Shown here in pieces: positions 8,589 through 16,688 of a stretch of DNA of 64,000 nt. The stretch is from Paucibacter sp. KCTC 42545 (GTDB taxonomy: Bacteria; Pseudomonadota; Gammaproteobacteria; Burkholderiales; Burkholderiaceae_C). The notes below the pieces were generated by a model, which saw nothing but the letters and a program-made list of their open reading frames with translations, did not search any database and was not told the DNA's origin. The position numbers were made by a program, and so were the translations under genes. The first letter of the stretch is position 1; the number at the start of each line of letters is the position of its first letter. Location: the NCBI RefSeq assembly GCF_001477625.1, contig NZ_CP013692.1:1674001-1738000 (forward strand), read 5' to 3'.

Positions 8589-9233
8589 CTAATCAATCGT
8601 TGATTGTAGGCGGCGGCCATGGTCGCACTGGGCGGCCACTGCACAGGCAGCGCACAAAGGCTGCCTGGCCTTGCAGACATAGCGCCCATGCAGGATCAGC
8701 CAATGATGGGCATCGACCATGAATTCCGCCGGAATGCGCTTGAGTAGGCCAAGCTCCACCGCCAAGGGCGTTTTGCCGGGCGCCAGGCCGGTGCGATTGC
8801 TGACACGGAACAAATGGGTGTCCACGGCCATGGTGGGCTCGCCGAAGGCCACGTTCAACACCACATTGGCGGTCTTGCGGCCCACGCCCGGCAGGCTTTC
8901 CAGGGCTTCGCGGGTGCGCGGCACCTGGCCGCCATACTGCTCAAGCAGGATCTGACAGGTGGCAAAGAGGTGCTTGGCCTTGCTGCGGTAGAGGCCGATG
9001 GTGCGGATGTAGTCGCTCAAGCCCTCGAGGCCTAAGTCGACAATCTTCTGCGGCGTGTTGGCGACCGGGAACAAGCGCCGCGTCGCCTTGTTGACGCCGA
9101 CATCGGTCGCCTGGGCGGATAGCAGCACGGCCGCGAGCAGCTCAAACACGCTGGCATATTCGAGCTCGGTCTGCGGCGACGGGTTGGCGGCGCGCAGGGT
9201 GTGGAAGAAGGTTTGGATTTGCGCGCTGTTCAT
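8589..9233 (-). CDS. nth: endonuclease III
   Basis: 214-residue base-excision repair glycosylase/AP lyase. The helix-hairpin-helix LPGVGRKTA holds the catalytic Lys120, and Asp138 is in VDTHLFRV. The [4Fe-4S] cluster is bound by Cys187, 194, 197 and 203 with C-X6-C-X2-C-X5-C spacing. All these positions match E. coli Nth. The family removes oxidised pyrimidines from DNA. The ATG at 9233 gives the standard MNSAQIQTFFHTLR start; an upstream in-frame ATG at 9266 adds atypical residues. The start is 95 bp from the divergent GT39 gene. Confidence 0.95.
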   Translation of the reverse strand: MNSAQIQTFFHTLRAANPSPQTELEYASVFELLAAVLLSAQATDVGVNKATRRLFPVANTPQKIVDLGLEGLSDYIRTIGLYRSKAKHLFATCQILLEQYGGQVPRTREALESLPGVGRKTANVVLNVAFGEPTMAVDTHLFRVSNRTGLAPGKTPLAVELGLLKRIPAEFMVDAHHWLILHGRYVCKARQPLCAACAVAAQCDHGRRLQSTID

Positions 9234-9328
9234 GGGGCGGCATTGTCCACTGCCCATCGTTGCCAAAGCTCAGGCATGATGGCGCCCGTTGTCTTGTTGC
9301 CTCATCACCGCCCGCATTTTCGCCTCCC

Positions 9329-10774
9329 ATGAACCTGCCTTCCGAGAATCGCTCCGCCGCACGCCCCTGGATTATTTTGTTGGGGCTGTTGCTGCTGCTG
9401 CGCTTGTTCAGCCTAGCCACCATGCCGCTGACTGATCACACCGAAGCGCGCTATGCGGAGATTGCCCGCCTGATGGTCAGCCTGGGCGACTGGATCAGCC
9501 CGCACATCACGCCCAGCGAGGTGTTTTGGGCCAAGCCGCCGCTGTCCACCTGGGGCCAGGCCTTGTCGATTGAGGTCTTTGGCGTCAGCGAATGGGCGGC
9601 ACGCCTGCCGGCCGTGGGCTGGAGCGTGCTGAGCCTGGTGGCCCTGGCTTGGATGCTGAGCGCCAGCCTGAGCCGGGTGCAGGTCTGGGCCAGTTTGGGC
9701 GTTTTGAGCTTGAGCCCCTTGTTCTTCATCAGTGCCGGCGCGGTGATGACGGACGCCACCCTGGGCGCTTGTGTGATGCTGGTGCAGGCCGCTTGGTGGC
9801 GGGTCTTGCAAAGTGAGGGCCAAGCACGTGTTCAGGCCGCCCGCATATTGGGATTTGGCATGGCGCTGGCCTTGCTGACCAAGGGCCCGGCGGCTGCCGT
9901 GCTGGCCTTGCTGCCCATCTTGATGCACGCGGGCTGGCGCGGCCATTGGGCGCTGGTGTGGACGGTCTTGCGCATGCCTTCGGTGTGGCTGATCTGCCTA
10001 GGGCTCTCGCTGCCCTGGTACATCGTGGCGGAACTCAAAACGCCCGGCTTTTTGCAGTATTTCGTGCTCGGTGAGCATGTGATGCGCTTCTTGCAGCCCG
10101 GCTGGAAGGGCGACCGCTACGGCTTCGCCCACGCGCAGCCCCTGGGCATCATCTGGGCATTCACGGCAGTGGCCGCTTTGCCGGCTGTGCTTTTGCTATT
10201 GACCCGCCTGCCGCTGCTGCGCCTGCGCCAAGGCAAGGGCGCGGTGCTAGCGCAGTTGCGTAGCTCAGGCGGCGTGGAGCTGGCCTGCTATGCCTTGTGT
10301 ATCTCCCTGGCGCCGCTGCTTTTGTTCAGCATGGCGCGCAACCTGATCTTCACTTATGCGATGACGGCCTTGCCGGGCCTGGCCATTTTGGCCGTGATGG
10401 TTCTGCCGGCGAAGTCCTGGGCGCGCGCCCCGGCCTGGGGCTTGGCCGGGATTTTGGGCCTGGTCTACACCTGGGCCTTCTTCATCAAACTCCCCGAAGT
10501 GGGTCGCCAACACTCGGATCTGCCTCTGATTCAGGCTTACCAGGCGGCTTGCCCGACCCAGGATTGCCGCCTGACCTATCAGGCCAAGCCGCCGTATTCG
10601 GCCTTTTTCTATACTTCCGGCCGGCTCTATGAAGGCATGCCTGGTCAGCCCGGCGCGGCGGCTTATATCGTCGTGCCGGTGCCGAAAAAATCTTCCCGCC
10701 CCAGTGCAGCATTGGCCTGCAACAAGGAACAATGCTTGCTGCGCGACGACGGCGTCGCAGGATCCACACGCTGA
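9329..10774 (+). CDS. ArnT-like glycosyltransferase (GT39 family)
   Basis: 481-residue inner-membrane protein. Near the N-terminus, in a periplasmic loop after the first membrane segment, it has the GT39/ArnT hallmark LTDHTEARYAEIARLMV (catalytic acid and arginine), followed by a PPLSTWGQALSIEVFG segment and about 11 further hydrophobic segments. In the family these enzymes move a sugar from undecaprenyl phosphate to lipid A or another acceptor on the periplasmic side. It is the first of four overlapping genes: its TGA overlaps the GT2 ATG. ATG at 9329 is chosen over an upstream in-frame start because the hydrophilic extra N-terminus is unlike the family. With the GT2, GtrA-like and ChbG-like genes it resembles hexosamine lipid A modification systems (see finding). 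Confidence 0.83.
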   Translation: MNLPSENRSAARPWIILLGLLLLLRLFSLATMPLTDHTEARYAEIARLMVSLGDWISPHITPSEVFWAKPPLSTWGQALSIEVFGVSEWAARLPAVGWSVLSLVALAWMLSASLSRVQVWASLGVLSLSPLFFISAGAVMTDATLGACVMLVQAAWWRVLQSEGQARVQAARILGFGMALALLTKGPAAAVLALLPILMHAGWRGHWALVWTVLRMPSVWLICLGLSLPWYIVAELKTPGFLQYFVLGEHVMRFLQPGWKGDRYGFAHAQPLGIIWAFTAVAALPAVLLLLTRLPLLRLRQGKGAVLAQLRSSGGVELACYALCISLAPLLLFSMARNLIFTYAMTALPGLAILAVMVLPAKSWARAPAWGLAGILGLVYTWAFFIKLPEVGRQHSDLPLIQAYQAACPTQDCRLTYQAKPPYSAFFYTSGRLYEGMPGQPGAAAYIVVPVPKKSSRPSAALACNKEQCLLRDDGVAGSTR

Positions 10775-11808
10775 TGCAACAGACCTACCTTTCGACCTCC
10801 AATTTGAACACCTCACTGGCCACCTCACAGGGTGTGGCGGCGCCGGAGCGCGCCCAGCCGGGTCTGCTGTCTGTTGTCTTGCCGGCCTTCAACGAGGCCG
10901 CCAATCTGGCCTGGTTTTTGCCCGAGTTGACATCCAAATTGGCCGGTGAGGCGCGGCGGCTGGAATTGTTGGTGGTGGATGACGGCAGCAAGGACGACAC
11001 CGCCTTGGTGGTGCACAGTTTGATCCAGCAAGGCTTGCCGGTGCGGCTGCTGCGCCTGTCGCGCAATTTCGGCAAAGAGGCCGCGCTTTCGGCTGGCCTG
11101 GATGCCGCAGAGGGCGATGTGGTGCTGAGCATGGATGCAGACGGTCAGCATCCGATTGCTACCGTCTTGGCCATGCTGCCGCTGTGGCGCGCTGGTTACG
11201 ACGTGGTTTACGGCGTGCAGACCGGCCGGCGTGAGTCGCAGTCGGTCGCGCGGCGCAGCTACACCAAGTTCTTCTACTGGTTGATGCAGCGCGATTCGCG
11301 CTTTGAGCTGCCTTCGGATGCCGGCGACTTCCGCCTGCTGGACCGCCGCGTGGTCCTGGCCTTGCGCAGCTTGCCCGAGCGGGCGCGTTATATGAAGGGC
11401 TTGTTCGCCTGGGTGGGCTTCAAGTCCAAGGCGATTGAGTTCGTGCCGGATGCGCGCGCGCATGGCGAGACCAGTTTCAATTTCATGCGCCTCTTGTCGC
11501 TGGCGGTGGTGGGGCTCACGGCCTTCAGCAAAGTGCCGCTGCGCATGGTGTCGCTGCTGGGCATGGTGGTTTCGGTGTTCTCGGTGTTCTTTGCCTTCTG
11601 GATCATTCTGGAGAAGGTGTTTCTGGGCAATCCGGTCTCGGGCTTTGCCACTTTGGCGGCATCGATCACCTTTCTGGCCGGTGTGCAGCTGGTTTGCTTG
11701 GGCATCATTGCGGAGTACCTGGGCCGCGTGTTCGACGAGGTCAAGCAGCGCCCGCTCTACCTGGTGCAGGAGCTGACACCGCCCTTGAGCGGGCCGGAGG
11801 AGTTGTGA
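10774..11808 (+). CDS. GT2 family undecaprenyl-phosphate glycosyltransferase (GtrB/DPMS-like)
   Basis: 344-residue protein with an N-terminal GT-A domain. VVLPAFNEAANL opens the fold, LLVVDDGSKDDT binds the nucleotide, DADGQHP is the metal-binding D-x-D-like motif, and RSYTKFFYWLM and DFRLLDR are GtrB/DPM1 motifs. Two C-terminal membrane segments (about residues 255-320) anchor it, as in GtrB. The family attaches a sugar from a nucleotide donor to undecaprenyl phosphate at the cytoplasmic face. The ATG at 10774 overlaps the upstream stop; a start further upstream would lie in the GT39 gene. Downstream it overlaps gtrA by 4 nt. Confidence 0.88.
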   Translation: MQQTYLSTSNLNTSLATSQGVAAPERAQPGLLSVVLPAFNEAANLAWFLPELTSKLAGEARRLELLVVDDGSKDDTALVVHSLIQQGLPVRLLRLSRNFGKEAALSAGLDAAEGDVVLSMDADGQHPIATVLAMLPLWRAGYDVVYGVQTGRRESQSVARRSYTKFFYWLMQRDSRFELPSDAGDFRLLDRRVVLALRSLPERARYMKGLFAWVGFKSKAIEFVPDARAHGETSFNFMRLLSLAVVGLTAFSKVPLRMVSLLGMVVSVFSVFFAFWIILEKVFLGNPVSGFATLAASITFLAGVQLVCLGIIAEYLGRVFDEVKQRPLYLVQELTPPLSGPEEL

Positions 11809-12188
11809 GTTCGCTGCTCTGGTTCGGCCTGGTTGGAGCCAGCGCGGCGGCGGTGCATTTCTCGGTCGTCTGGCTTCTGGTCTCGCAGTGGCAATTGCCC
11901 GCTCTGGCGGCAAATGTGGCCGGTTTTCTGATCGCGTTTGGCGTCAGCTTCCTGGGCCATCACCGGCTCAGCTTTGCGGCGCAGCAGGCCACGGTGAAAT
12001 CGGCTTTGCCGCGTTTTGCCCTAGTGGCGGTGCTGGGTTTTGTCTGCAATGAACTGCTTTACGCCGTGCTGCTGGGCATGGGCCTGGAGTACCGCCTGGC
12101 GCTGTTGATCGTCTTGGTGGCGGTGGCCGTGATGACCTGGGTTTTGAGCCGCTTCTGGGCCTTTCGCAACAGGCTGGCGGCAGGATGA
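11805..12188 (+). CDS. GtrA-like membrane protein, putative lipid-linked sugar flippase
   Basis: 127-residue protein with four predicted membrane segments and the GtrA pattern: SLLWFGLVGASAAAVHFSVVWLL, then NVAGFLIAFGVSFLGHHRLSF and a last segment ending TWVLSRFWAFR. GtrA proteins are thought to flip undecaprenyl-phosphate sugars to the periplasm. The start is GTG at 11805, overlapping the GT2 stop and preceded by GGAGG at 11797-11801; no ATG gives the correct start. The stop overlaps the deacetylase ATG by 4 nt. Confidence 0.85.
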   Translation: MSSLLWFGLVGASAAAVHFSVVWLLVSQWQLPALAANVAGFLIAFGVSFLGHHRLSFAAQQATVKSALPRFALVAVLGFVCNELLYAVLLGMGLEYRLALLIVLVAVAVMTWVLSRFWAFRNRLAAG

Positions 12189-12991
12189 GCGCCAAGCGAA
12201 TTCAGATCTGCGCAGATGACTTTGGCTTTGATGATGCCGTCAGCCAAGGCATTCTGGAATGCATAGACGCCGGCCGGCTGAGCGCCACCAGTTGCATGGT
12301 CTTGTCGCCCGCCTGGCCGACCTGGGCCGGCGCCTTGCGTGAGCGGCAGGGCGCCGCCGACTACGGCCTGCATCTGGATGTGAACGAGTTTGCACCCTAT
12401 GCCCCGGGTCGCGGCCTGTCGGTTTGGATCCGACTGAGTTATTTCCGCCAGTTGCCGCGCGGGGCGGTGCGGGATTGGATTGCCAACCAGCTCGATGCCT
12501 TTGAGGCGCATATGAAGCAGGCGCCCAGCTATGTGGACGGGCACCAGCATGTGCACCAATTGCCGGTGATTCGTGAGGAATTGCTGTCAGCCTTGACGAC
12601 GCGTTATGGCCAGGCTTGCGCTCTGCGCTCGACCCGCAACCAGACTTGGCGCGGGACTAAGGCCGCCGTGATTGCAGGCCTGGGCGCTGCAGCGCTGCGG
12701 CGCGGGGCGCGCCGGGCAGGGCTGCGCTGCAATACCGACTTCGCGGGCGTTTACGGCTTTGACGAAAAGATCAGCTTCGCCGAGTTGGTGGCGGGCTGGT
12801 TGGCTTCACTGCCTGATGGCGGTTTGATGATGACGCACCCCGGACGCGCTGGCGGCACCCAAACCCGGCCCGACCCGATCCGTGCCGCGCGGATGCGCGA
12901 GCGTCAGTTCTGGCTCAGCAGCGAGGCCGGCGAATTGCTGGCCAGCCTGGGCGTGCAACTGGGCATGAGCGAGGATTGGCCGCAGGCCTGA
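12185..12991 (+). CDS. ChbG/HpnK (YdjC) family carbohydrate deacetylase
   Basis: 268-residue cytoplasmic protein of the YdjC fold. Motifs expected to bind the metal and act in catalysis are present: CADDFGFDDAVSQGI at residues 8-22, YGLHLDVNEF, VDGHQHVHQLPVI near 118 and MMTHPGR near 219. The family removes acetyl groups from N-acetylhexosamine or related sugars; NaxD of Francisella acts on undecaprenyl-phosphate-linked GalNAc. Being last in an overlapping operon with an undecaprenyl-phosphate glycosyltransferase, a GtrA flippase and an ArnT-like transferase favours a lipid-linked amino sugar over chitobiose or hopanoid substrates, but that is inference. Confidence 0.83.
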   Translation: MSAKRIQICADDFGFDDAVSQGILECIDAGRLSATSCMVLSPAWPTWAGALRERQGAADYGLHLDVNEFAPYAPGRGLSVWIRLSYFRQLPRGAVRDWIANQLDAFEAHMKQAPSYVDGHQHVHQLPVIREELLSALTTRYGQACALRSTRNQTWRGTKAAVIAGLGAAALRRGARRAGLRCNTDFAGVYGFDEKISFAELVAGWLASLPDGGLMMTHPGRAGGTQTRPDPIRAARMRERQFWLSSEAGELLASLGVQLGMSEDWPQA

Positions 12992-13021
12992 TTGCGCCCG
13001 CCTTGCCGCGCTGAATCGCCC

Positions 13022-13744
13022 TCAGCCGCCCTGGCGCTGTGCCCTGGCCCGGGCCAATGCAGCTTCGATGACGGCGCGCTTGCGCTCCAGATCGCTGGGA
13101 GCGGTGAGTTTGGAGGCGGCGGCCAAATCGGCCAGCTTGGCTTCGGCCTTGGCTTGCAGGCGCAGGCTGTTTTCGCCCGGCTCGCGCGCCATGCGCTTGA
13201 GGTGGAAGTCGTGGCGTTGGCGGGCATGTTCGGCCCGGGGCGCACTCCAGGCGGCCCAAGCGGTTTGTTCGCCGCTGACATTGACCATGCTGATGCAGTC
13301 CACCGGGCAGGCTGGAATGCAAAGCTCGCAGCCCGTGCACTGGGCATCGACGATCAGATGCATGGCCTTGGGCGCGCCGACGATGCAGTCCACCGGGCAA
13401 GCTTTGATGCACAAGGTGCAGCCAATGCACCAGGCTTCGTCAATGACGGCCAGCAGGCGCGGGCCTTCGCTGCCAAAGTCCGGGTTGAGGGGCAGGGCGG
13501 GGCGCCCGGTCAGCGCGGCCAGACGCGCCACACCTTCGGCGCCGCCCGGCGGGCATTGGTTGATCTCGGCGCTACCCTCGGCCACGGCCTGGGCATAGCT
13601 GCGGCAGTCGGGGTAGCCGCAGCGGGTGCACTGGGTCTGCGGCAGGGCCGCGTCAATACGTTCCGTCAGCGTGAGGGTGATGCTGTGGGTAGCGCCTTCT
13701 GGCTTGACGGAACGGCTGGGGCTGGTGGAACTCGGAGGGGTCAA
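13022..13744 (-). CDS. rsxB: RnfB/RsxB-like iron-sulfur electron transfer protein
   Basis: About 240 residues from a TTG start. An RnfB-type four-Cys domain comes first (C39-X2-C42-X4-C47-X16-C64 in [10 protein letters not shown]...QCPPGG), then two [4Fe-4S] ferredoxin motifs ([15 protein letters not shown] and [15 protein letters not shown]), and a basic, Ala-rich helical tail of about 80 residues. There is no N-terminal membrane anchor and no rnfACDGE genes adjacent, so it is likely a soluble electron carrier; orphan RsxB-like genes are common in Burkholderiales. No ATG precedes the conserved region in frame without running deep into phaZ; TTG at 13744 overlaps the phaZ stop (TTGA) and would couple translation. 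The start is uncertain. Confidence 0.82.
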   Translation of the reverse strand: MTPPSSTSPSRSVKPEGATHSITLTLTERIDAALPQTQCTRCGYPDCRSYAQAVAEGSAEINQCPPGGAEGVARLAALTGRPALPLNPDFGSEGPRLLAVIDEAWCIGCTLCIKACPVDCIVGAPKAMHLIVDAQCTGCELCIPACPVDCISMVNVSGEQTAWAAWSAPRAEHARQRHDFHLKRMAREPGENSLRLQAKAEAKLADLAAASKLTAPSDLERKRAVIEAALARARAQRQGG

Positions 13745-15054
13745 GCGCTCTTCTTGCTGCGGCTGTTGCGGGGGGCGGGGGTGCTGGAGCTGCTGCTCTG
13801 GCTCAGTGCATCCGGCCGGTCGTACTTCAGGATGAAGCTCTTCACTTCGGGGTAGACATTGTCGCGCCAGCGGCGGCCGGCAAAGATGCCGTAGTGGCCG
13901 GCACCGATAGCGTCGTAGTGGAACTGGTGGTCCGCCGCAATGCCTGAGCACAAGCCGTGGGCGGCGCGTGTCTGGCCGGCGCCGGAGATGTCGTCCAGCT
14001 CGCCTTCGATGGTCAGCAAGGCGGTGCCGGTGATGTCTTGCGGGCGCACGCGCTGGCCGTTCACATCCCAGGTGCCGTTGACCAGCGAGAAGTCTTGGAA
14101 GACCACGCGGATGGTGTCGAGGTAGTACTCGGCCGGCATGTCCAGCACGGCGTTGTACTCGTCGTAGAACTGGCGGTGCGAGTCGGCGCTGTCATCGTCG
14201 CCGCGCATCAGGTCGAGGAAGTAGTCGTAATGCGAGGTCAGGTGGCGGTCCGGGTTCATGGCCACGAAACCGGTGTGCTGCAAGAAGCCGGGGTAGACCG
14301 CACGGCCCGCCGCCGGGAAGTTCGTCGGCACGCGGTAAATCACATTGTTTTCGAACCAGCTGTAGCTGCGGTTCATGGCCAAGTTGTTGACGGCGGTCGG
14401 GCTCTTGCGAGCGTCGATGGGGCCGCCCATCATGGTCATGCTGCGCGGCGTTTGCTCGCCTGCGGAGGCCATCAGCGAGATGGCGGCCAGCACCGGCACG
14501 GTGGGCTGGCAGACGGAGATCACATGGCAGTCCGGGCCGACGTGGCGGATGAAGTCCTGCACATAGCTGATGTAGTCGTCCAGATGGAAGGCGCCCACTT
14601 CGAGCGGCACCATGCGGGCATCGGTCCAGTCGGTGATGAAGACCTTGTGGTCCTTCAGCAATTGGCGCACGGTGTCGCGCAGCAAGGTGCTGTGGTGGCC
14701 AGACAGGGGCGCAACCACCAACACGGTGGGCTGGTCCTTCATCTTCAGCAGCACTGCCGGGTCATCGGTGTAACGCTTGAAGCGCAACAGGCGGCAGAAA
14801 GGCTTGGTGATGGGGATCAGCTCCTGCACCGCCACTTCAACGCCGTCCACTTCAACGCCGCGAATGCCGAATTCGGGCTTTTCATAGTCCTTGGCGAGGC
14901 GGTGCATCAGATCTAAACCGGCCGAAACGCGCTGCGACATCGGGGAATGCGCAAAGGGCGACAGCGGGTGGCTGTAGAGCTTGGCCGAAGCACTGGCGAA
15001 CTCCGAGAAGGGGCTCATCAGGGCGCGCTGGGTTTCAAAAAGTTGATACAGCAT
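13741..15054 (-). CDS. phaZ: intracellular polyhydroxyalkanoate depolymerase
   Basis: 437-residue alpha/beta-hydrolase of the PhaZ1 (Cupriavidus-type) family, which degrades native PHB granules in the cytoplasm. The N-terminus [20 protein letters not shown] is characteristic. The nucleophile is Cys182 in SVCQP, as in the Cupriavidus enzyme that uses Cys instead of Ser; Asp354/355 in GELDD and His387 in GAGHYG complete the triad. Length is slightly above the usual 419. No export signal. A PhaR-like palindrome lies about 50 nt upstream, and the rsxB-like gene overlaps its 3' end. Confidence 0.93.
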   Translation of the reverse strand: MLYQLFETQRALMSPFSEFASASAKLYSHPLSPFAHSPMSQRVSAGLDLMHRLAKDYEKPEFGIRGVEVDGVEVAVQELIPITKPFCRLLRFKRYTDDPAVLLKMKDQPTVLVVAPLSGHHSTLLRDTVRQLLKDHKVFITDWTDARMVPLEVGAFHLDDYISYVQDFIRHVGPDCHVISVCQPTVPVLAAISLMASAGEQTPRSMTMMGGPIDARKSPTAVNNLAMNRSYSWFENNVIYRVPTNFPAAGRAVYPGFLQHTGFVAMNPDRHLTSHYDYFLDLMRGDDDSADSHRQFYDEYNAVLDMPAEYYLDTIRVVFQDFSLVNGTWDVNGQRVRPQDITGTALLTIEGELDDISGAGQTRAAHGLCSGIAADHQFHYDAIGAGHYGIFAGRRWRDNVYPEVKSFILKYDRPDALSQSSSSSTPAPRNSRSKKSA

Positions 15055-15105
15055 GGGATTGACTCGCGTTTTCGGATGGGGGAAGTGAGGCCATCATGCC
15101 AGAAA

Positions 15106-15121
15106 TTGTGCAGTGCAGCAA
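15106..15121. promoter_or_regulatory. candidate PhaR operator upstream of phaZ
   Basis: The 16-bp imperfect palindrome TTGTGCAGTGCAGCAA lies 52 bp before the phaZ ATG. TGC/GCA-rich palindromes of this sort are bound by the PHB-responsive repressor PhaR at phasin and pha genes. A weak TTGCTG-N17-CATGAT promoter overlaps it on the minus strand. The match is by eye. Confidence 0.42.
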
Positions 15122-15261
15122 TTTTGACAATGGGCCAAACACCGCCTGTCTTTGACTTGAAGCGGAGGGCGGATCACTTGACGTAAGCCTAAGGCTAACC
15201 GGCAAATCTGATCCCGTCACTCCGCAAAAACCGCAACGGAATCAAATCTGCCGATTTCTTA

Positions 15262-15283
15262 CGCCAAACTTGCGGGTTTGGCG
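15262..15283 (-). terminator. hairpin downstream of the aminotransferase gene
   Basis: CGCCAAAC (15262-15269) and GTTTGGCG (15276-15283) form a perfect 8-bp stem with a 6-nt loop, 15 nt past the aminotransferase stop. No T-run follows on the minus strand, so it may protect the mRNA 3' end or aid factor-dependent termination instead of acting as a classical terminator. Confidence 0.4.
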
Positions 15284-15297
15284 AATTGGCTCAGCAA

Positions 15298-16500
15298 TCA
15301 GCCGCGCATCACGGCGGCCATGGCCTTAGCGACGGCGGGCAGGTTCTGCTCATTCAAGGCGGCCACGCAGATGCGGCCCGAGTCCACGCCGTAGATGCCG
15401 AACTCGGCGCGCAAGCGCTGCATTTGCGCAGCGTTCAGGCCGGAGTAGCTGAACATGCCTTTCTGGCGCGTCACAAAGCTCAGGTCTTGGGTCACGCCAG
15501 CGGCTTGCAAGGCGGCCACCAAGGCCGTGCGCATGGCGCGGATGCGCAGGCGCATGCCGGCTAGCTCTTCTTCCCACAGTGCGCGCAGGCTGGGGTTGCT
15601 CAGCACATTGGCCACCACTTGAGCGCCATGGGTTGGTGGGTTGGAGTAGTTGGTGCGGATGACGATCTTGAGCTGGCTCAGCACGCGGCTGCATTCCTCG
15701 GCCGAGGCGCAAACCACGCTCAGCGCGCCGACACGCTCGCCGTAGAGCGAGAAGCTCTTGGAGAAGCTGGTGGACACGAAGAAGTCCAGGCCAGCGGCCA
15801 GGAATTGCTGAATCACCGCGCCGTCTTCGGCAATGCCTTCACCAAAGCCTTGGTATGCCATGTCCAGGAAGGGCACCAGGCCGCGCGCCTTGACGGTGGC
15901 GACCACTTGGTCCCACTGGGCGGGGCTGAGGTCATAGCCGGTCGGGTTGTGGCAGCAAGCGTGCAGCACGACCACGGTGCCGGCAGCGGCGGCGTTCAGG
16001 CCGGCCAGCATGGCATCGAAGTTGATGCCCAGCTTGTCGGCGTCGTAGTAGGGGTAGGTGCCAACGGTGAAACCGGCATTGGTGAACAGTGCGCGGTGGT
16101 TTTCCCAGCTGGGGTCAGAGATCAAGACGGTGGCCGAGGGGCTCAGGCGCTTGATGAAATCCGCGCCGATCTTCAGGCCGCCGGTGCCGCCAATGGCTTG
16201 CACGGTGGCCACACGCTTGGCTTGCACCACGGCGCTGTCGACGCCAAACACCAGGCCTTGCACGGCCTTGTCGTAGGCGGCGATGCCGTCGATCGGCAGG
16301 TAGCCGCGTGCCTTGGGGTCGGCTTGCATGGCGGCTTCCGCCTCGGCCACGCAGCGCAGCAAGGGCAGCTTGCCATTGGCGTCGAAATACACGCCCACGC
16401 CCAGATTGACCTTGGCGGGGTTGGTGTCGGCATTGAACTGCTCGTTGAGACCCAAGATGGGGTCGCGGGGGGCCATTTCGACGGCGGCAAACAAAGACAT
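15298..16500 (-). CDS. aromatic/aspartate aminotransferase, class I
   Basis: 400-residue PLP enzyme of the Ialpha group (AspC/TyrB), transferring amino groups between aspartate, tyrosine or phenylalanine and 2-oxoglutarate. MSLFAAVEMAPRDPILGLNE is the typical start. HACCHNPTGYD (180-190) and FLDMAYQGFGEG (211-222) contact substrate and cofactor, and the Schiff-base Lys248 is in STSFSKSFSLYGER. Length matches AspC/TyrB (about 397). Which amino acid is preferred cannot be read from the sequence. It is divergent from uvrB. Confidence 0.92.
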   Translation of the reverse strand: MSLFAAVEMAPRDPILGLNEQFNADTNPAKVNLGVGVYFDANGKLPLLRCVAEAEAAMQADPKARGYLPIDGIAAYDKAVQGLVFGVDSAVVQAKRVATVQAIGGTGGLKIGADFIKRLSPSATVLISDPSWENHRALFTNAGFTVGTYPYYDADKLGINFDAMLAGLNAAAAGTVVVLHACCHNPTGYDLSPAQWDQVVATVKARGLVPFLDMAYQGFGEGIAEDGAVIQQFLAAGLDFFVSTSFSKSFSLYGERVGALSVVCASAEECSRVLSQLKIVIRTNYSNPPTHGAQVVANVLSNPSLRALWEEELAGMRLRIRAMRTALVAALQAAGVTQDLSFVTRQKGMFSYSGLNAAQMQRLRAEFGIYGVDSGRICVAALNEQNLPAVAKAMAAVMRG

Positions 16501-16688
16501 GGAAGTTCCTGACGGGACGTTGGCGTGAACGGAAGGAGGGGTGGCAGATCTTGGGGCTGGACGACTCGCTCAAGCGGGCCGGGCCAGTCTGCGCTAATCT
16601 GTCGGGTTGCGCAGCGCCACGATTTTACGGGCTGCGGCGACGCCAGCCCGGTCACTTGCCGGACTGGCCGTGATTCCCGGGACCCAGC

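Noticed and set aside
15199..15253. Imperfect 13-bp inverted repeat (CGGCAAATCTGAT...ATCAAATCTGCCG) between phaZ and the aminotransferase gene
   Set aside because: Two mismatches and a 29-nt loop; may be chance, with no link to a known element.
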